Translations under genes and position numbers: made by a program | Origin: Pseudomonadaceae bacterium UBA836 | Lineage (GTDB): Bacteria > Pseudomonadota > Gammaproteobacteria > Pseudomonadales > Pseudomonadaceae | DNA length: 14,068 nt | Assembly: GCA_002296055.1 (NCBI GenBank) | Contig: DBHE01000194.1 | Span: 1 to 14,068 of the forward strand | Reading direction: 5' to 3' | In this document: positions 7,232 through 13,275 of the stretch, piece by piece | How the letters are laid out: every line of letters starts with the position of its first letter | How positions within the stretch are numbered: the stretch's first letter is position 1 | Notes under the pieces: generated by a model | Database searches by the model: none | Told to the model about the DNA's origin: nothing | Seen by the model: the letters and a program-made list of their open reading frames with translations, nothing else

Positions 7232-7866
7232 GGGACCTCCTTGGCGTTGATGGCGCGCAGACAAAAGCGAATGATGGCCAGGGTAACGGCCTCCAGGGTT
7301 TCGCTGGGCAGGCCGCTTTCACGGTCAGCACGGGCCTGTGGTGACAGCGGGCCGACCAGCGACTCGGCGATGGCGCCGACCACGCAGGCGGCGGTCAGCG
7401 GGATGTTTTCGACGGCAAAGCTGCCATCGGCATTGCCCTCAACCAGTAGCGCGCTGTACAGGGTGGCATAGGCTTGGCGGTAGTAAAGACGCTGGGTTTC
7501 GACCTCTTCTTCGGCCGGTTCTGCAATCAGCGCGTAGGCCAGTTGGCGGCTGTGCCAGGCGCGTGCGGCAAACTGCGTGAGGCCGCTCTTGAGGCGGTCT
7601 ACTGCGCGGCCGGGGCGCTGAAACTCGCGCTTGAGGGTTTCCAGCTCGATGCGAGTAGCTTTGACAAAGACATCGGCGGCTAGCGCGCCCTTGCCCGGAA
7701 AGTGCCTGTACAAGCTGCCGGTGGCGACGCCAGCGGCGCGCGCCAGGCCGCTCATGGTCAGGTTGCCGAAGCCGTTGTCGGCAACCTGCTGCAAGGCGCA
7801 GTCGAGAATATGTTCACGCAGCGCCTGATCGCGCTCGATGCGCTGGGCGGTGGTGCGGTAGGCCAT
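7228..7866 (-). CDS. TetR-family transcriptional regulator
   Basis: This 212-residue protein has an N-terminal helix-turn-helix at about 37-56 (LTMSGLARAAGVATGSLYRHF, the TetR recognition-helix pattern ending in LYRHF). A variable helical ligand-binding domain follows. It is the first gene of the minus-strand cluster and overlaps the acyl-CoA dehydrogenase by 4 nt, so it probably represses that cluster in response to an acyl-CoA or related ligand (inference from context). The ATG at 7866-7864 is preferred over one at 7905: the protein then starts just before the helix leading into the HTH, and AGGA lies 8 nt upstream. The leader contains a palindrome (7937-7950) and a half copy that overlaps the ribosome site, which suggests autoregulation. 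Confidence 0.92.
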   Translation of the reverse strand: MAYRTTAQRIERDQALREHILDCALQQVADNGFGNLTMSGLARAAGVATGSLYRHFPGKGALAADVFVKATRIELETLKREFQRPGRAVDRLKSGLTQFAARAWHSRQLAYALIAEPAEEEVETQRLYYRQAYATLYSALLVEGNADGSFAVENIPLTAACVVGAIAESLVGPLSPQARADRESGLPSETLEAVTLAIIRFCLRAINAKEVP

Positions 7867-7936
7867 GCACTGAATCCTGTGTTGTTCTTGTTGGATGAGC
7901 TGCACGGTCGCGCAGGAGCGTGCAGCAGATCTTTAG

Positions 7937-7950
7937 TGAATCAGGATTCA
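7937..7950. promoter_or_regulatory. Palindrome, candidate operator of the adjacent TetR regulator
   Basis: TGAATC (7937-7942) and GATTCA (7945-7950) form a perfect inverted repeat with a 2-bp centre, 71 bp upstream of the tetR start. Nine bases of it, CAGGATTCA (7942-7950), recur in inverted orientation as TGAATCCTG at 7871-7879, directly over the tetR ribosome site. Dyads of this size are typical TetR-family operators. A TAAAGA on the minus strand just downstream (7934-7929) could be a -10 box, which would put the dyad in the spacer, but no good -35 supports it. Binding is untested. Confidence 0.5.
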
Positions 7951-7968
7951 GACTTTGGGGCAGCGGGG

Positions 7969-7990
7969 AAAACAGCCAGAAAAGCGGCTG
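7969..7990 (-). terminator. Weak intrinsic terminator after the DUF2788 gene
   Basis: On the minus strand CAGCC (7990-7986) pairs with GGCTG (7977-7973) around an 8-nt loop, followed by TTTT (7972-7969). It lies 7 nt past the DUF2788 stop. The stem is only 5 bp, so termination may be partial and some transcripts could run into tetR. Confidence 0.45.
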
Positions 7991-7996
7991 AATTGG

Positions 7997-8197
7997 TCAG
8001 TGTTCGACCACCATGATCAACACTTCCTTGATCACAAAGGCCAGCACACCCAGGCCCAGGGCAAAAAACAGCACTGCGGTGCCCCAGCGCCCGGCCTGGG
8101 ATTTTTTTGCCAGATCCCAGACGATAAAGCCCATAAAAGCAACGAGGCCAAAAATCATCAGGGGCATGGCGATGGCTTCGAACTGATCGTAGGTCAC
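7997..8197 (-). CDS. DUF2788 small membrane protein
   Basis: The protein has 66 residues with two hydrophobic segments (about 10-28 and 40-62) joined by a short basic loop, WDLAKKSQAGRWGT (27-40). This layout and the WDLAKKS motif match the DUF2788 family as I remember it from Pseudomonas. No function is established. The start is GTG at 8197-8195, with GGAG 6 nt upstream. A TATACT box on the minus strand (8232-8227) lies about 30 nt upstream and could be its promoter. The MITE-like element begins only 30 bp beyond that. Confidence 0.82.
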   Translation of the reverse strand: MTYDQFEAIAMPLMIFGLVAFMGFIVWDLAKKSQAGRWGTAVLFFALGLGVLAFVIKEVLIMVVEH

Positions 8198-8226
8198 AGG
8201 CGACTCCGGCTTAAAAGTGGGGCGCC

Positions 8227-8232
8227 AGTATA
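8227..8232 (-). promoter_or_regulatory. Candidate -10 box for the DUF2788 gene
   Basis: TATACT on the minus strand matches the sigma-70 -10 consensus at 5 of 6 bases and would start transcription about 20 nt before the GTG. The -35 region is poor (TGATTT at 16-bp spacing). It falls in the degenerate element end at about 8249-8258, so the repeat may contribute promoter bases. Confidence 0.35.
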
Positions 8233-8249
8233 CCGGCGTGCCGGTGATA

Positions 8250-8266
8250 AATCAGTGCATGGCTAG
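8250..8266. repeat. Degenerate copy of a MITE end abutting the intact element
   Basis: ATCAGTGC (8251-8258) followed by ATGG and CTAG (8263-8266) parallels the right end of the element, which reads ATCAGTGC, TTCC, CTAG (8548-8562 region). The match is 12 of 16 positions, with both ends sharing CTAG. It also forms a 9-bp inverted repeat with the left end (AATCAGTGC 8250-8258, GCACTGATT 8271-8279). It may be a relict of an older insertion into which the intact copy moved. Confidence 0.4.
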
Positions 8267-8296
8267 GGAAGCACTGATTAATTCCGCATGCCCTCT

Positions 8297-8422
8297 GGCG
8301 TTCAGGCTGGGCCGCATCCGGCTGGGCTGCAATCAAGGCGTGGTTTCGAAGGCATGTCGGGACCTGTCGAGAAGTCACAACGCAGAGTGGGGCCCAGCCG
8401 GATGCGGCCCAACCTGAACGCC
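8297..8422. repeat. Internal 31-bp inverted repeat of the MITE
   Basis: Positions 8297-8327 match the reverse complement of 8392-8422 at 30 of 31 bases (the only difference is 8307 against 8412), enclosing a 64-nt loop. The left arm begins exactly where the left terminal repeat ends, so the left side is terminal repeat plus internal arm. On the right the two arms are separated by about 105 bp. RNA or single-stranded DNA from this segment would fold into a very stable hairpin. Confidence 0.85.
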
Positions 8423-8468
8423 CCGCAGGGCGAGCGCTAAAGCATGCATCTACTACGTTGCGCTGTTT

Positions 8469-8489
8469 GCCAATAGAACCACTATTGGC
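8469..8489. repeat. Small hairpin inside the MITE
   Basis: GCCAATAG (8469-8476) and CTATTGGC (8482-8489) form a perfect 8-bp stem with a 5-nt loop (AACCA). It lies in the segment between the internal right arm and the right terminal repeat. No T-run follows on either strand. Confidence 0.6.
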
Positions 8490-8547
8490 TGCACATCGCG
8501 CCTTGCAGCTACACGCTTGAGCACTCGCAGAGGGCGTGTGGAATTGA

Positions 8548-9036
8548 TCAGTGCTTCCCTAGATGCTTGAGCGGTAGCTCGGTACTGCCGATGATCTGGC
8601 TGAGCACAAAGCTGGAGCGCACGCTGGAAACGCCTTCGATGCGCGTCAGGGTGCCAAGTAGCAGCTGCTGATAGTGCTCCATATCAGGGACGACCACTCG
8701 CAGGTGGTAGTCGGCGTCCATGCCGGTGACCAGACAGCAATCAAGTACCTCCGGACACTGGCCAATCACTTTCTCAAAACCGGCAAAGCGTTCTGGGGTG
8801 TGGCGGTCCATGCCAATCATCACGAAAGCGGTGAGCTTCAGCCCCAGCATGGCGGGGTCGAGCAGAGCGACTTGTCGCCGGATCAGCCCGCTTTCCTCCA
8901 ATTGCTTGACCCGTCGCGAGCAGGGCGAAGGGGACAGGCCGATGCGCTCAGCCAGCTCCTGATTGCTGATGCGAGCGTCATGTTGCAGGGCCGCGAGGAT
9001 CTTCAGGTCGTAGCGATCGAGGTGAAGCGCGTCCAT
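8548..9036 (-). CDS. Lrp/AsnC-family transcriptional regulator with MITE-derived C-terminus
   Basis: This 162-residue regulator has an AsnC-type winged HTH at residues 5-55 (LDRYDLKILAALQHDARISNQELAERIGLSPSPCSRRVKQLEESGLI). The RAM ligand/oligomerisation domain covers about 68-150 (CCLVTGMDADYHLRVVVPD, EGVSSVRSSFVLSQI). It probably controls amino-acid-related genes, as the family does, but the target cannot be read here. The normal family C-terminus ends around STELPL. The last residues L159-G160-K161-H162 and the TGA stop are encoded by the inverted-repeat end of the MITE (8562-8548). The ATG at 9036-9034 has AAGGA 7 nt upstream. An AT-rich promoter region with dyads at 9067-9108 suggests autoregulation. 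Confidence 0.92.
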   Translation of the reverse strand: MDALHLDRYDLKILAALQHDARISNQELAERIGLSPSPCSRRVKQLEESGLIRRQVALLDPAMLGLKLTAFVMIGMDRHTPERFAGFEKVIGQCPEVLDCCLVTGMDADYHLRVVVPDMEHYQQLLLGTLTRIEGVSSVRSSFVLSQIIGSTELPLKHLGKH

Positions 9037-9066
9037 TATTTTTTCCTTTTTGCTGGGTTTTGTTGT

Positions 9067-9095
9067 TTTTTAGTGATTTGTTGCGCACTTGGCAA
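9067..9095 (-). promoter_or_regulatory. Sigma-70 promoter of the Lrp-family gene
   Basis: On the minus strand TTGCCA (9095-9090, 5 of 6 to consensus) is followed after exactly 17 bp by TAAAAA (9072-9067, 4 of 6). Transcription would start near 9060, about 24 nt before the ATG. Two dyad-like sequences, TGCGCA (9082-9087) and TTTGTGCAAA (9099-9108), are centred 19 bp apart in and just upstream of it. They are candidate sites for autoregulation by the Lrp-type protein. Confidence 0.5.
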
Positions 9096-9298
9096 GTATT
9101 TGTGCAAAAAGAGGGAATTAATGTCGGGCTGGTCGCGATACCATGTTCAACAGATTCAGCCAGAGCCGGTCGTCCAGACCGCTACGTCCACAAGGCGAAG
9201 CGGAGCCACAGCATCCAGAAGGTGTGAGGCAAGCCGGTTACCCAGCCCACAAGGCAAGGGAGCAAGGAACCACCCCAAGAGGATGGCACGGGACGTAT
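9096..9298 (+). ncRNA. Possible small RNA or short transcript ending at a strong terminator
   Basis: Neither strand holds a convincing protein gene between the lrp promoter and the fieF-side terminator. The plus strand carries several GGA triplets (near 9113, 9201, 9258, 9266, 9281 and 9291), a small hairpin CGGTC/GACCG (about 9167-9181), and an imperfect repeat at a 59-bp period beginning CCACAAGGC (9188 and 9247). A 15-bp stem and a U-rich tail follow at once. This fits a regulatory RNA, perhaps one that binds an RsmA/CsrA protein, but no good plus-strand promoter is visible. A 59-codon ORF from ATG 9121 with GAGGGA upstream is the alternative. This is a hypothesis, not a recognised family. 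Confidence 0.25.
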
Positions 9299-9341
9299 AA
9301 AAGGCGAGCTGCCCTGCAGGCAGCTCGCCTTTTTGTTTTTT
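9299..9341. terminator. Strong bidirectional intrinsic terminator
   Basis: AAAAGGCGAGCTGCC (9299-9313) pairs perfectly with GGCAGCTCGCCTTTT (9319-9333) around the loop CTGCA. In the plus direction the stem is followed by a tract of Ts broken by one G, up to 9341. In the minus direction, downstream of fieF, it is followed by TTTT. It therefore serves as the fieF terminator and would also stop any plus-strand transcript from 9096-9298. Confidence 0.85.
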
Positions 9342-10221
9342 AGGCCGGGTCCTTGTGGACCAGCACGTCAGCTTGCGGAAAGCGTGCGCTGATGGCCAGG
9401 CGGACTTGCTCACCGCGCTCATGGGCTTGGGCCAGAGTGAGCGACGCTGGCAGCTCCAGATGCAATTGCATAAACCAATGCTGGCCGGACTGGCGGGTGC
9501 GCAGGTCGTGTACGCCCACTACGTCCGGGACGTTGCGCGCCAGCTCAAGTGCCTCGCTGCGGACTTCGTCCGGCAGCTCGTGGTCCATCAGAATCTGGAC
9601 GGCGTCGATGCCAATGCGAACAGCGCCATAGCCGATGAAGAGCGCTACGCCGACACCGAACAGCGCATCGGCGCGCTGGATGCCCAGGTGAGCCAGCACC
9701 AGAGCCGCGATAATGCTCAGGTTCAGCAGCAGATCGGACCGGTAGTGCAGGGCGTCGGCGCCAACAGCGGTGGACTGGGTTTGCCTGATAACGTGGCGCT
9801 GCACCGCCAGTAGCCCCAGGGTGGCAGCTATCGAGAACAGCATTACCGCGATGCCTGACCAGGCGTCGTCGACAGGTGCCGGGTGCAGCAAGCGGTCAAT
9901 GCCCTGCAGCAATACCAACAAGGCCGAGCCTGTGATGAAGGCGGATTGGGCAAGGCCTGCCAGCGCCTCTGCTTTGCCGTGGCCGAAGCGGTGCTCACGG
10001 TCGGCGGGTTTCAGGGCATAGGCCACCGCGATCAGGTTGATCAGCGAGGCCGCGCCGTCCATCAGTGAGTCGATCAGACCGGCCAGCAGGCTGACCGCTC
10101 CGGTCTGCAGCCAGACCAGCGTTTTCAGGCCGATCAGCAGCAGCGCTACGGCCACCGAGGCGCGTGTTGCCAAACGCAGCAGACGTGCGCGCTCCTCGCT
10201 GCTGATGGTCGGGTTGCTCAC
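9340..10221 (-). CDS. fieF: Cation diffusion facilitator FieF/YiiP-type metal exporter
   Basis: This inner-membrane metal/proton antiporter has 293 residues. About six membrane helices occupy residues 20-205 and a cytoplasmic metal-binding domain covers about 210-290. Both FieF sites are visible. The transport site is Asp51 and Asp55 (LIDSLMD) with His159 and Asp163 (ALHYRSD); the second site is Asp74, His77 and His81 (PADREHRFGHGK). All are the residue types found in E. coli FieF, which moves zinc and iron. The C-terminal block HDLRTRQSGQHWFMQLHLE also matches. It begins with GTG at 10221-10219, overlapping the lipoprotein gene's TGA by 4 nt and with no clear ribosome site, so translation probably depends on coupling. 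It ends in a strong terminator. Confidence 0.93.
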   Translation of the reverse strand: MSNPTISSEERARLLRLATRASVAVALLLIGLKTLVWLQTGAVSLLAGLIDSLMDGAASLINLIAVAYALKPADREHRFGHGKAEALAGLAQSAFITGSALLVLLQGIDRLLHPAPVDDAWSGIAVMLFSIAATLGLLAVQRHVIRQTQSTAVGADALHYRSDLLLNLSIIAALVLAHLGIQRADALFGVGVALFIGYGAVRIGIDAVQILMDHELPDEVRSEALELARNVPDVVGVHDLRTRQSGQHWFMQLHLELPASLTLAQAHERGEQVRLAISARFPQADVLVHKDPA

Positions 10222-10625
10222 GCGCGCGGCGGTTGTGCCAGCAGGGCAAGCTCTTGCGGGCCCGGCTCGACCTGGCGGGCATTGTCTAGCGGCAGGTTCA
10301 GACCCAGCTCCTGCTGCAAAATGCCTTGCAGCGCCTGGCGGTCAACCTGGCCGTCGGCGTCAACAGCCGGTTGCAGCTTTTCCGGCGCCACACTGTAGCG
10401 GCCGTTGGGCAGGTAGATGGCGCCAGTCGCAAAGTCCACGCCAAAGGCGACCAAGCCGGGGATGATGTAGAAGAGCAGGCCGATGCCGTTGAGGATGGCC
10501 ACGCCGGGGTCGATTTGACCGCTGATCTGGCCGCGACGCTCGGGGTAGAAAAGGGTGCCGCAGGCGCTCAGTTGCGTTAGCAGCGTACCGGTCAGAACGA
10601 GGGAAACAACGGGTTTCAAGCGCAT
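10218..10625 (-). CDS. Small YceK/YidQ-like lipoprotein of unknown function
   Basis: The protein has 135 residues with a lipoprotein signal: basic MRLK start, hydrophobic stretch and lipobox L-S-A-C, with the acylated Cys22. A conserved GTLFYPERRGQISGQIDP segment follows (23-40). Next comes a hydrophobic stretch (about 43-64) and VDFATGAIYLPNG (63-75), the pattern of YceK/YidQ-like lipoproteins. Homologues in Pseudomonas are, as I recall, sometimes mislabelled as polyribonucleotide nucleotidyltransferase; nothing here supports that. The ATG has GGAAG about 8 nt upstream. It is co-transcribed with fieF (4-nt overlap) and divergent from hrpB. Asp at position 2 of the mature protein is absent (it is Gly23), so outer-membrane sorting is expected in an enterobacterial-type Lol system. 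Confidence 0.85.
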   Translation of the reverse strand: MRLKPVVSLVLTGTLLTQLSACGTLFYPERRGQISGQIDPGVAILNGIGLLFYIIPGLVAFGVDFATGAIYLPNGRYSVAPEKLQPAVDADGQVDRQALQGILQQELGLNLPLDNARQVEPGPQELALLAQPPRA

Positions 10626-10680
10626 GGTCTATCTTCCGGGGTGGCGAATGTCTGCTGGCAAGAATAGCGCGGCCCGGCGG

Positions 10681-10708
10681 ATGACGGAAAGCCCGTCACC
10701 GCTATAAT
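10681..10708 (+). promoter_or_regulatory. Sigma-70 promoter of hrpB
   Basis: TATAAT at 10703-10708 is a perfect -10 box. ATGACG at 10681-10686 (4 of 6 to TTGACA) lies at a 16-bp spacing. Transcription would start near 10715, giving a leader of about 23 nt without a visible Shine-Dalgarno before the ATG at 10738. Confidence 0.6.
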
Positions 10709-10737
10709 GCCGGCTCATTTTCTGTTGTTGCCAAACC

Positions 10738-13275
10738 ATGTCCGAACTTCCTGTCCTCCAGATATTACCTGACTTGCAGCAGGCGCTTGCCCACCACGAT
10801 GCGGTGGTGCTGCAGGCGCCACCGGGTGCCGGTAAAACCACCCAGGTGCCCTTGGCATTGTTGCAGTCTGACTGGCTGGCCGGACAAAAGATCATCCTGC
10901 TTGAGCCGCGTCGTCTGGCCGCCAGAGCTGCTGCTGAACGGTTAGCGGAGTTACTGGGTGAGCCGGTTGGTCAGACCGTTGGCTATCGCATCCGGCTGGA
11001 GAGTCGCGTCAGCGCCGCGACTCGCATCGAAGTGGTTACCGAGGGGATTTTGCAGCGCATGCTGCAGGATGACCCGGAACTGCCAGGTGTTGGCGTGGTG
11101 ATCTTCGATGAATTCCACGAGCGCAGTTTGGATGCTGATCTGGGGTTGGCGCTGTGCGTGCAAACCCAGCAATACCTGCGCGACGACCCGCCGCTGAAGC
11201 TGTTGGTGATGTCTGCAACGCTGGATGCCGACGGGGTCAGCAGGTTGCTGGATGACGCGCCGATTATCACCAGTGAAGGGCGCCAGTACCCGGTGGTCAT
11301 TCGCTATGGTGCGCCGGCCACATTGGGCCGCTCCAACGACGCTGAAGTCGTGCAGACCGTGCTGCGTGCAGCAGATGAAGAACAGGGCAGCATACTGGTG
11401 TTTCTGCCGGGCATGGCGGAAATTCGGCGGGTACTGTCGCGGCTTGAAGACGCTCTGGCCGATCAGCCCGACATACTGCTGACCCCGCTGTATGGTGACT
11501 TGGACCTCGCAGCCCAGCGACGCGCCATTGCGCCTGCGCCGCAAGGCAAGCGCAAGATCGTGCTTGCCACGGCGATTGCTGAGACCAGTTTGACCATCGA
11601 AGGCATTCGCGTGGTAGTGGATGCAGGACTGTCGCGTGAGGCGGCCTTCGATCCGCTATCGGGTATGAGTGCGTTGCAGACTCGCCGGGTGTCCCGCGCA
11701 GCGGCGGAGCAACGTGCAGGCCGTGCCGGACGACTGGAGCCCGGCGTGTGCTATCGCCTCTGGTCTGCCCAGCAGCATGAGCAGTTGGCCGCCCAGCGCG
11801 AGGCGGAGATATTGCAGGCTGATCTTGCACCGCTGGCCTTGCAGCTAGCCCAGTGGGGTGTGCAGCAACCCGATGAACTCGTCTGGCTGGACCCGCCCCC
11901 TGCAGCTGCGCTGGCGCAGGGGTGCGAACTGCTGGAGCGCTTGGGCGCCTTGGTGCGCGATGGCGCCAACTGGCAGCTGACAGACCATGGCCGCGTGCTG
12001 GCTGGCTTACCGATGCATCCCCGGTTGGCGCACATGCTGGTTGAGGGGCAGCGCCTCGGTCTGGGCGAGCTGGCCGCGCGCATTGCCGCCGTGGTGGACG
12101 AGCGGGACCTGCTGCGCCGTGCCGACAACGCTGATCTAAGCGCCCGGCTTGGCCTGTTTGACGACCCGCGCGGCGCGGATGTGGATCGCGGCGCGCTGCA
12201 GCGGGCCAAGCGATTGGTGGAGCAATGGAAACGTTTGCTGAGCCGACTGCCGTGTACCGACCCGGTGGGCGACCCGCAGAATGACGACTGGCATGGTGTT
12301 TTGCTGGCGCTGGCCTACCCGGACCGTGTCGCCCAGCGTCGCGGCCCTGCGGGTTCAGACTACCGTCTGGGCAACGGCCGCTCTGTCAGCTTTGCCGACG
12401 TTGACCGCCTGCAGCAATGCGAGTGGCTGGCGATTGCTGCACTAGGCGGGCAGGGCGGGCAGCGCCAGGCGCGCATCTTCATGGCCGCCGAGCTGAACGT
12501 TGAGCGCTTGCTGGCGGTGGAGCCGAGCATGCTCAAGGTACGCGATACGCTTGAATGGGACAGCCGCAGCGAGACCCTGATGGCCGAACGGCAAGAGCGG
12601 ATCGGCGAGCTGGTTTGGCGCCGCAAGGCTTTGCCGAACGTGGCGCCGGCGCAGCGTCAGCGTGCGCTCTGTGATGTGGTGCGGCGTCAGGGCATCAATC
12701 TGCTGCCGTGGAAGCCGGAGCAGCGCCAATGGCAGGCGCGGGTTATGCTGCTGCGCGAGCTGGATCTGGCGCAAGCTGCTGACAGCCGCTGGCCCGACCT
12801 GTCGGACGACGCCTTGCTCGCTACCCTAGAAGACTGGTTGGCGCCTTATCTGGACAAGGTCAATCGGCTCGCCCACTTCGCCAATCTGGAACTGGGCAGC
12901 ATCCTTTCCGGGCTGCTGCCTTGGCCGCTGCCCAAGGAGCTGGACGAACAGGCACCTACCCACTGGACGGTGCCGACCGGCTCGCGAATTCGTATCGACT
13001 ATAGCGAGACGCCACCGGTGCTCGCGGTGCGCTTGCAGGAAATGTTCGGCAGTGCCGATACGCCGCGCATCGCCGGAGGGCGACAAGCGCTGAAACTGCA
13101 TCTGCTGTCGCCGGCCCAGCGTCCGGTGCAGGTCACCCAAGACCTGGCTGGTTTCTGGCAGGGCAGTTATGCCGAGGTGAAGAAGGACATGAAGGGTCGC
13201 TACCCCAAGCACTACTGGCCCGATGATCCGCTGCAGGCCGAGCCCACCCGTCGCGCTAAGCCGCGCGGCACCTGA
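10738..13275 (+). CDS. hrpB: ATP-dependent RNA helicase HrpB (DEAH/DExH family)
   Basis: This 845-residue protein is full length for HrpB. Helicase motifs are intact: Walker A APPGAGKTT (27-35), Walker B DEFH (124-127), SAT (159-161), ATAIAETSLTI (278-288) and QRAGRAGR (325-332). The long HrpB-type C-terminal region ends in the signature FWQGSYAEVKKDMKGRYPKHYWPDDP. The substrate and precise role of HrpB are poorly defined; unlike HrpA, no clear phenotype is well established. The start follows a short leader with no ribosome-site match. The stop codon TGA (13273-13275) merges with an orphan copy of the MITE end, so the extreme C-terminus may have been reset by an insertion. It is followed in the same direction by rsmC. 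Confidence 0.95.
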   Translation: MSELPVLQILPDLQQALAHHDAVVLQAPPGAGKTTQVPLALLQSDWLAGQKIILLEPRRLAARAAAERLAELLGEPVGQTVGYRIRLESRVSAATRIEVVTEGILQRMLQDDPELPGVGVVIFDEFHERSLDADLGLALCVQTQQYLRDDPPLKLLVMSATLDADGVSRLLDDAPIITSEGRQYPVVIRYGAPATLGRSNDAEVVQTVLRAADEEQGSILVFLPGMAEIRRVLSRLEDALADQPDILLTPLYGDLDLAAQRRAIAPAPQGKRKIVLATAIAETSLTIEGIRVVVDAGLSREAAFDPLSGMSALQTRRVSRAAAEQRAGRAGRLEPGVCYRLWSAQQHEQLAAQREAEILQADLAPLALQLAQWGVQQPDELVWLDPPPAAALAQGCELLERLGALVRDGANWQLTDHGRVLAGLPMHPRLAHMLVEGQRLGLGELAARIAAVVDERDLLRRADNADLSARLGLFDDPRGADVDRGALQRAKRLVEQWKRLLSRLPCTDPVGDPQNDDWHGVLLALAYPDRVAQRRGPAGSDYRLGNGRSVSFADVDRLQQCEWLAIAALGGQGGQRQARIFMAAELNVERLLAVEPSMLKVRDTLEWDSRSETLMAERQERIGELVWRRKALPNVAPAQRQRALCDVVRRQGINLLPWKPEQRQWQARVMLLRELDLAQAADSRWPDLSDDALLATLEDWLAPYLDKVNRLAHFANLELGSILSGLLPWPLPKELDEQAPTHWTVPTGSRIRIDYSETPPVLAVRLQEMFGSADTPRIAGGRQALKLHLLSPAQRPVQVTQDLAGFWQGSYAEVKKDMKGRYPKHYWPDDPLQAEPTRRAKPRGT

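Larger units (their letters stand above)
8263..8562. mobile_element. MITE-like non-autonomous element with IS5-group-type ends
   Basis: The ends form an imperfect 35-bp inverted repeat (8263-8297 against 8528-8562, 32 of 35 matching, the three differences being transitions). The first 16 bases are identical and read CTAGGGAAGCACTGAT inward. If the palindromic CTAG at each edge is a 4-bp target duplication, the element is 292 bp (8267-8558) and starts GGAAGC. A 4-bp YTAR duplication and GGAAG-type ends are features I associate with the IS5 group of the IS5 family; this assignment is inference. There is no transposase ORF. Inside are a second long inverted repeat (8297-8327 / 8392-8422) and a hairpin (8469-8489). 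The right end supplies the stop codon of the Lrp-type gene. Confidence 0.8.

Noticed and set aside
8263..8562. Search for a transposase fragment inside the element
   Set aside because: All frames are short or broken and none shows a DDE-type motif, so the element was called non-autonomous.
9182..9290. Two CCACAAGGC blocks considered as a CRISPR or tandem repeat
   Set aside because: Only two imperfect copies, no constant repeat length and no cas genes nearby.
9121..9300. 59-codon plus-strand ORF with a fair ribosome site (GAGGGA)
   Set aside because: The product is a low-complexity Arg/Ser-rich peptide with no recognisable motif, and codon use does not resemble neighbouring genes. Kept only as an alternative to the possible small RNA.
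9156..9422. 88-codon minus-strand ORF overlapping the 3' end of fieF and the terminator
   Set aside because: It reads through a perfect terminator stem and overlaps a well-supported gene in another frame, with no protein-family evidence.
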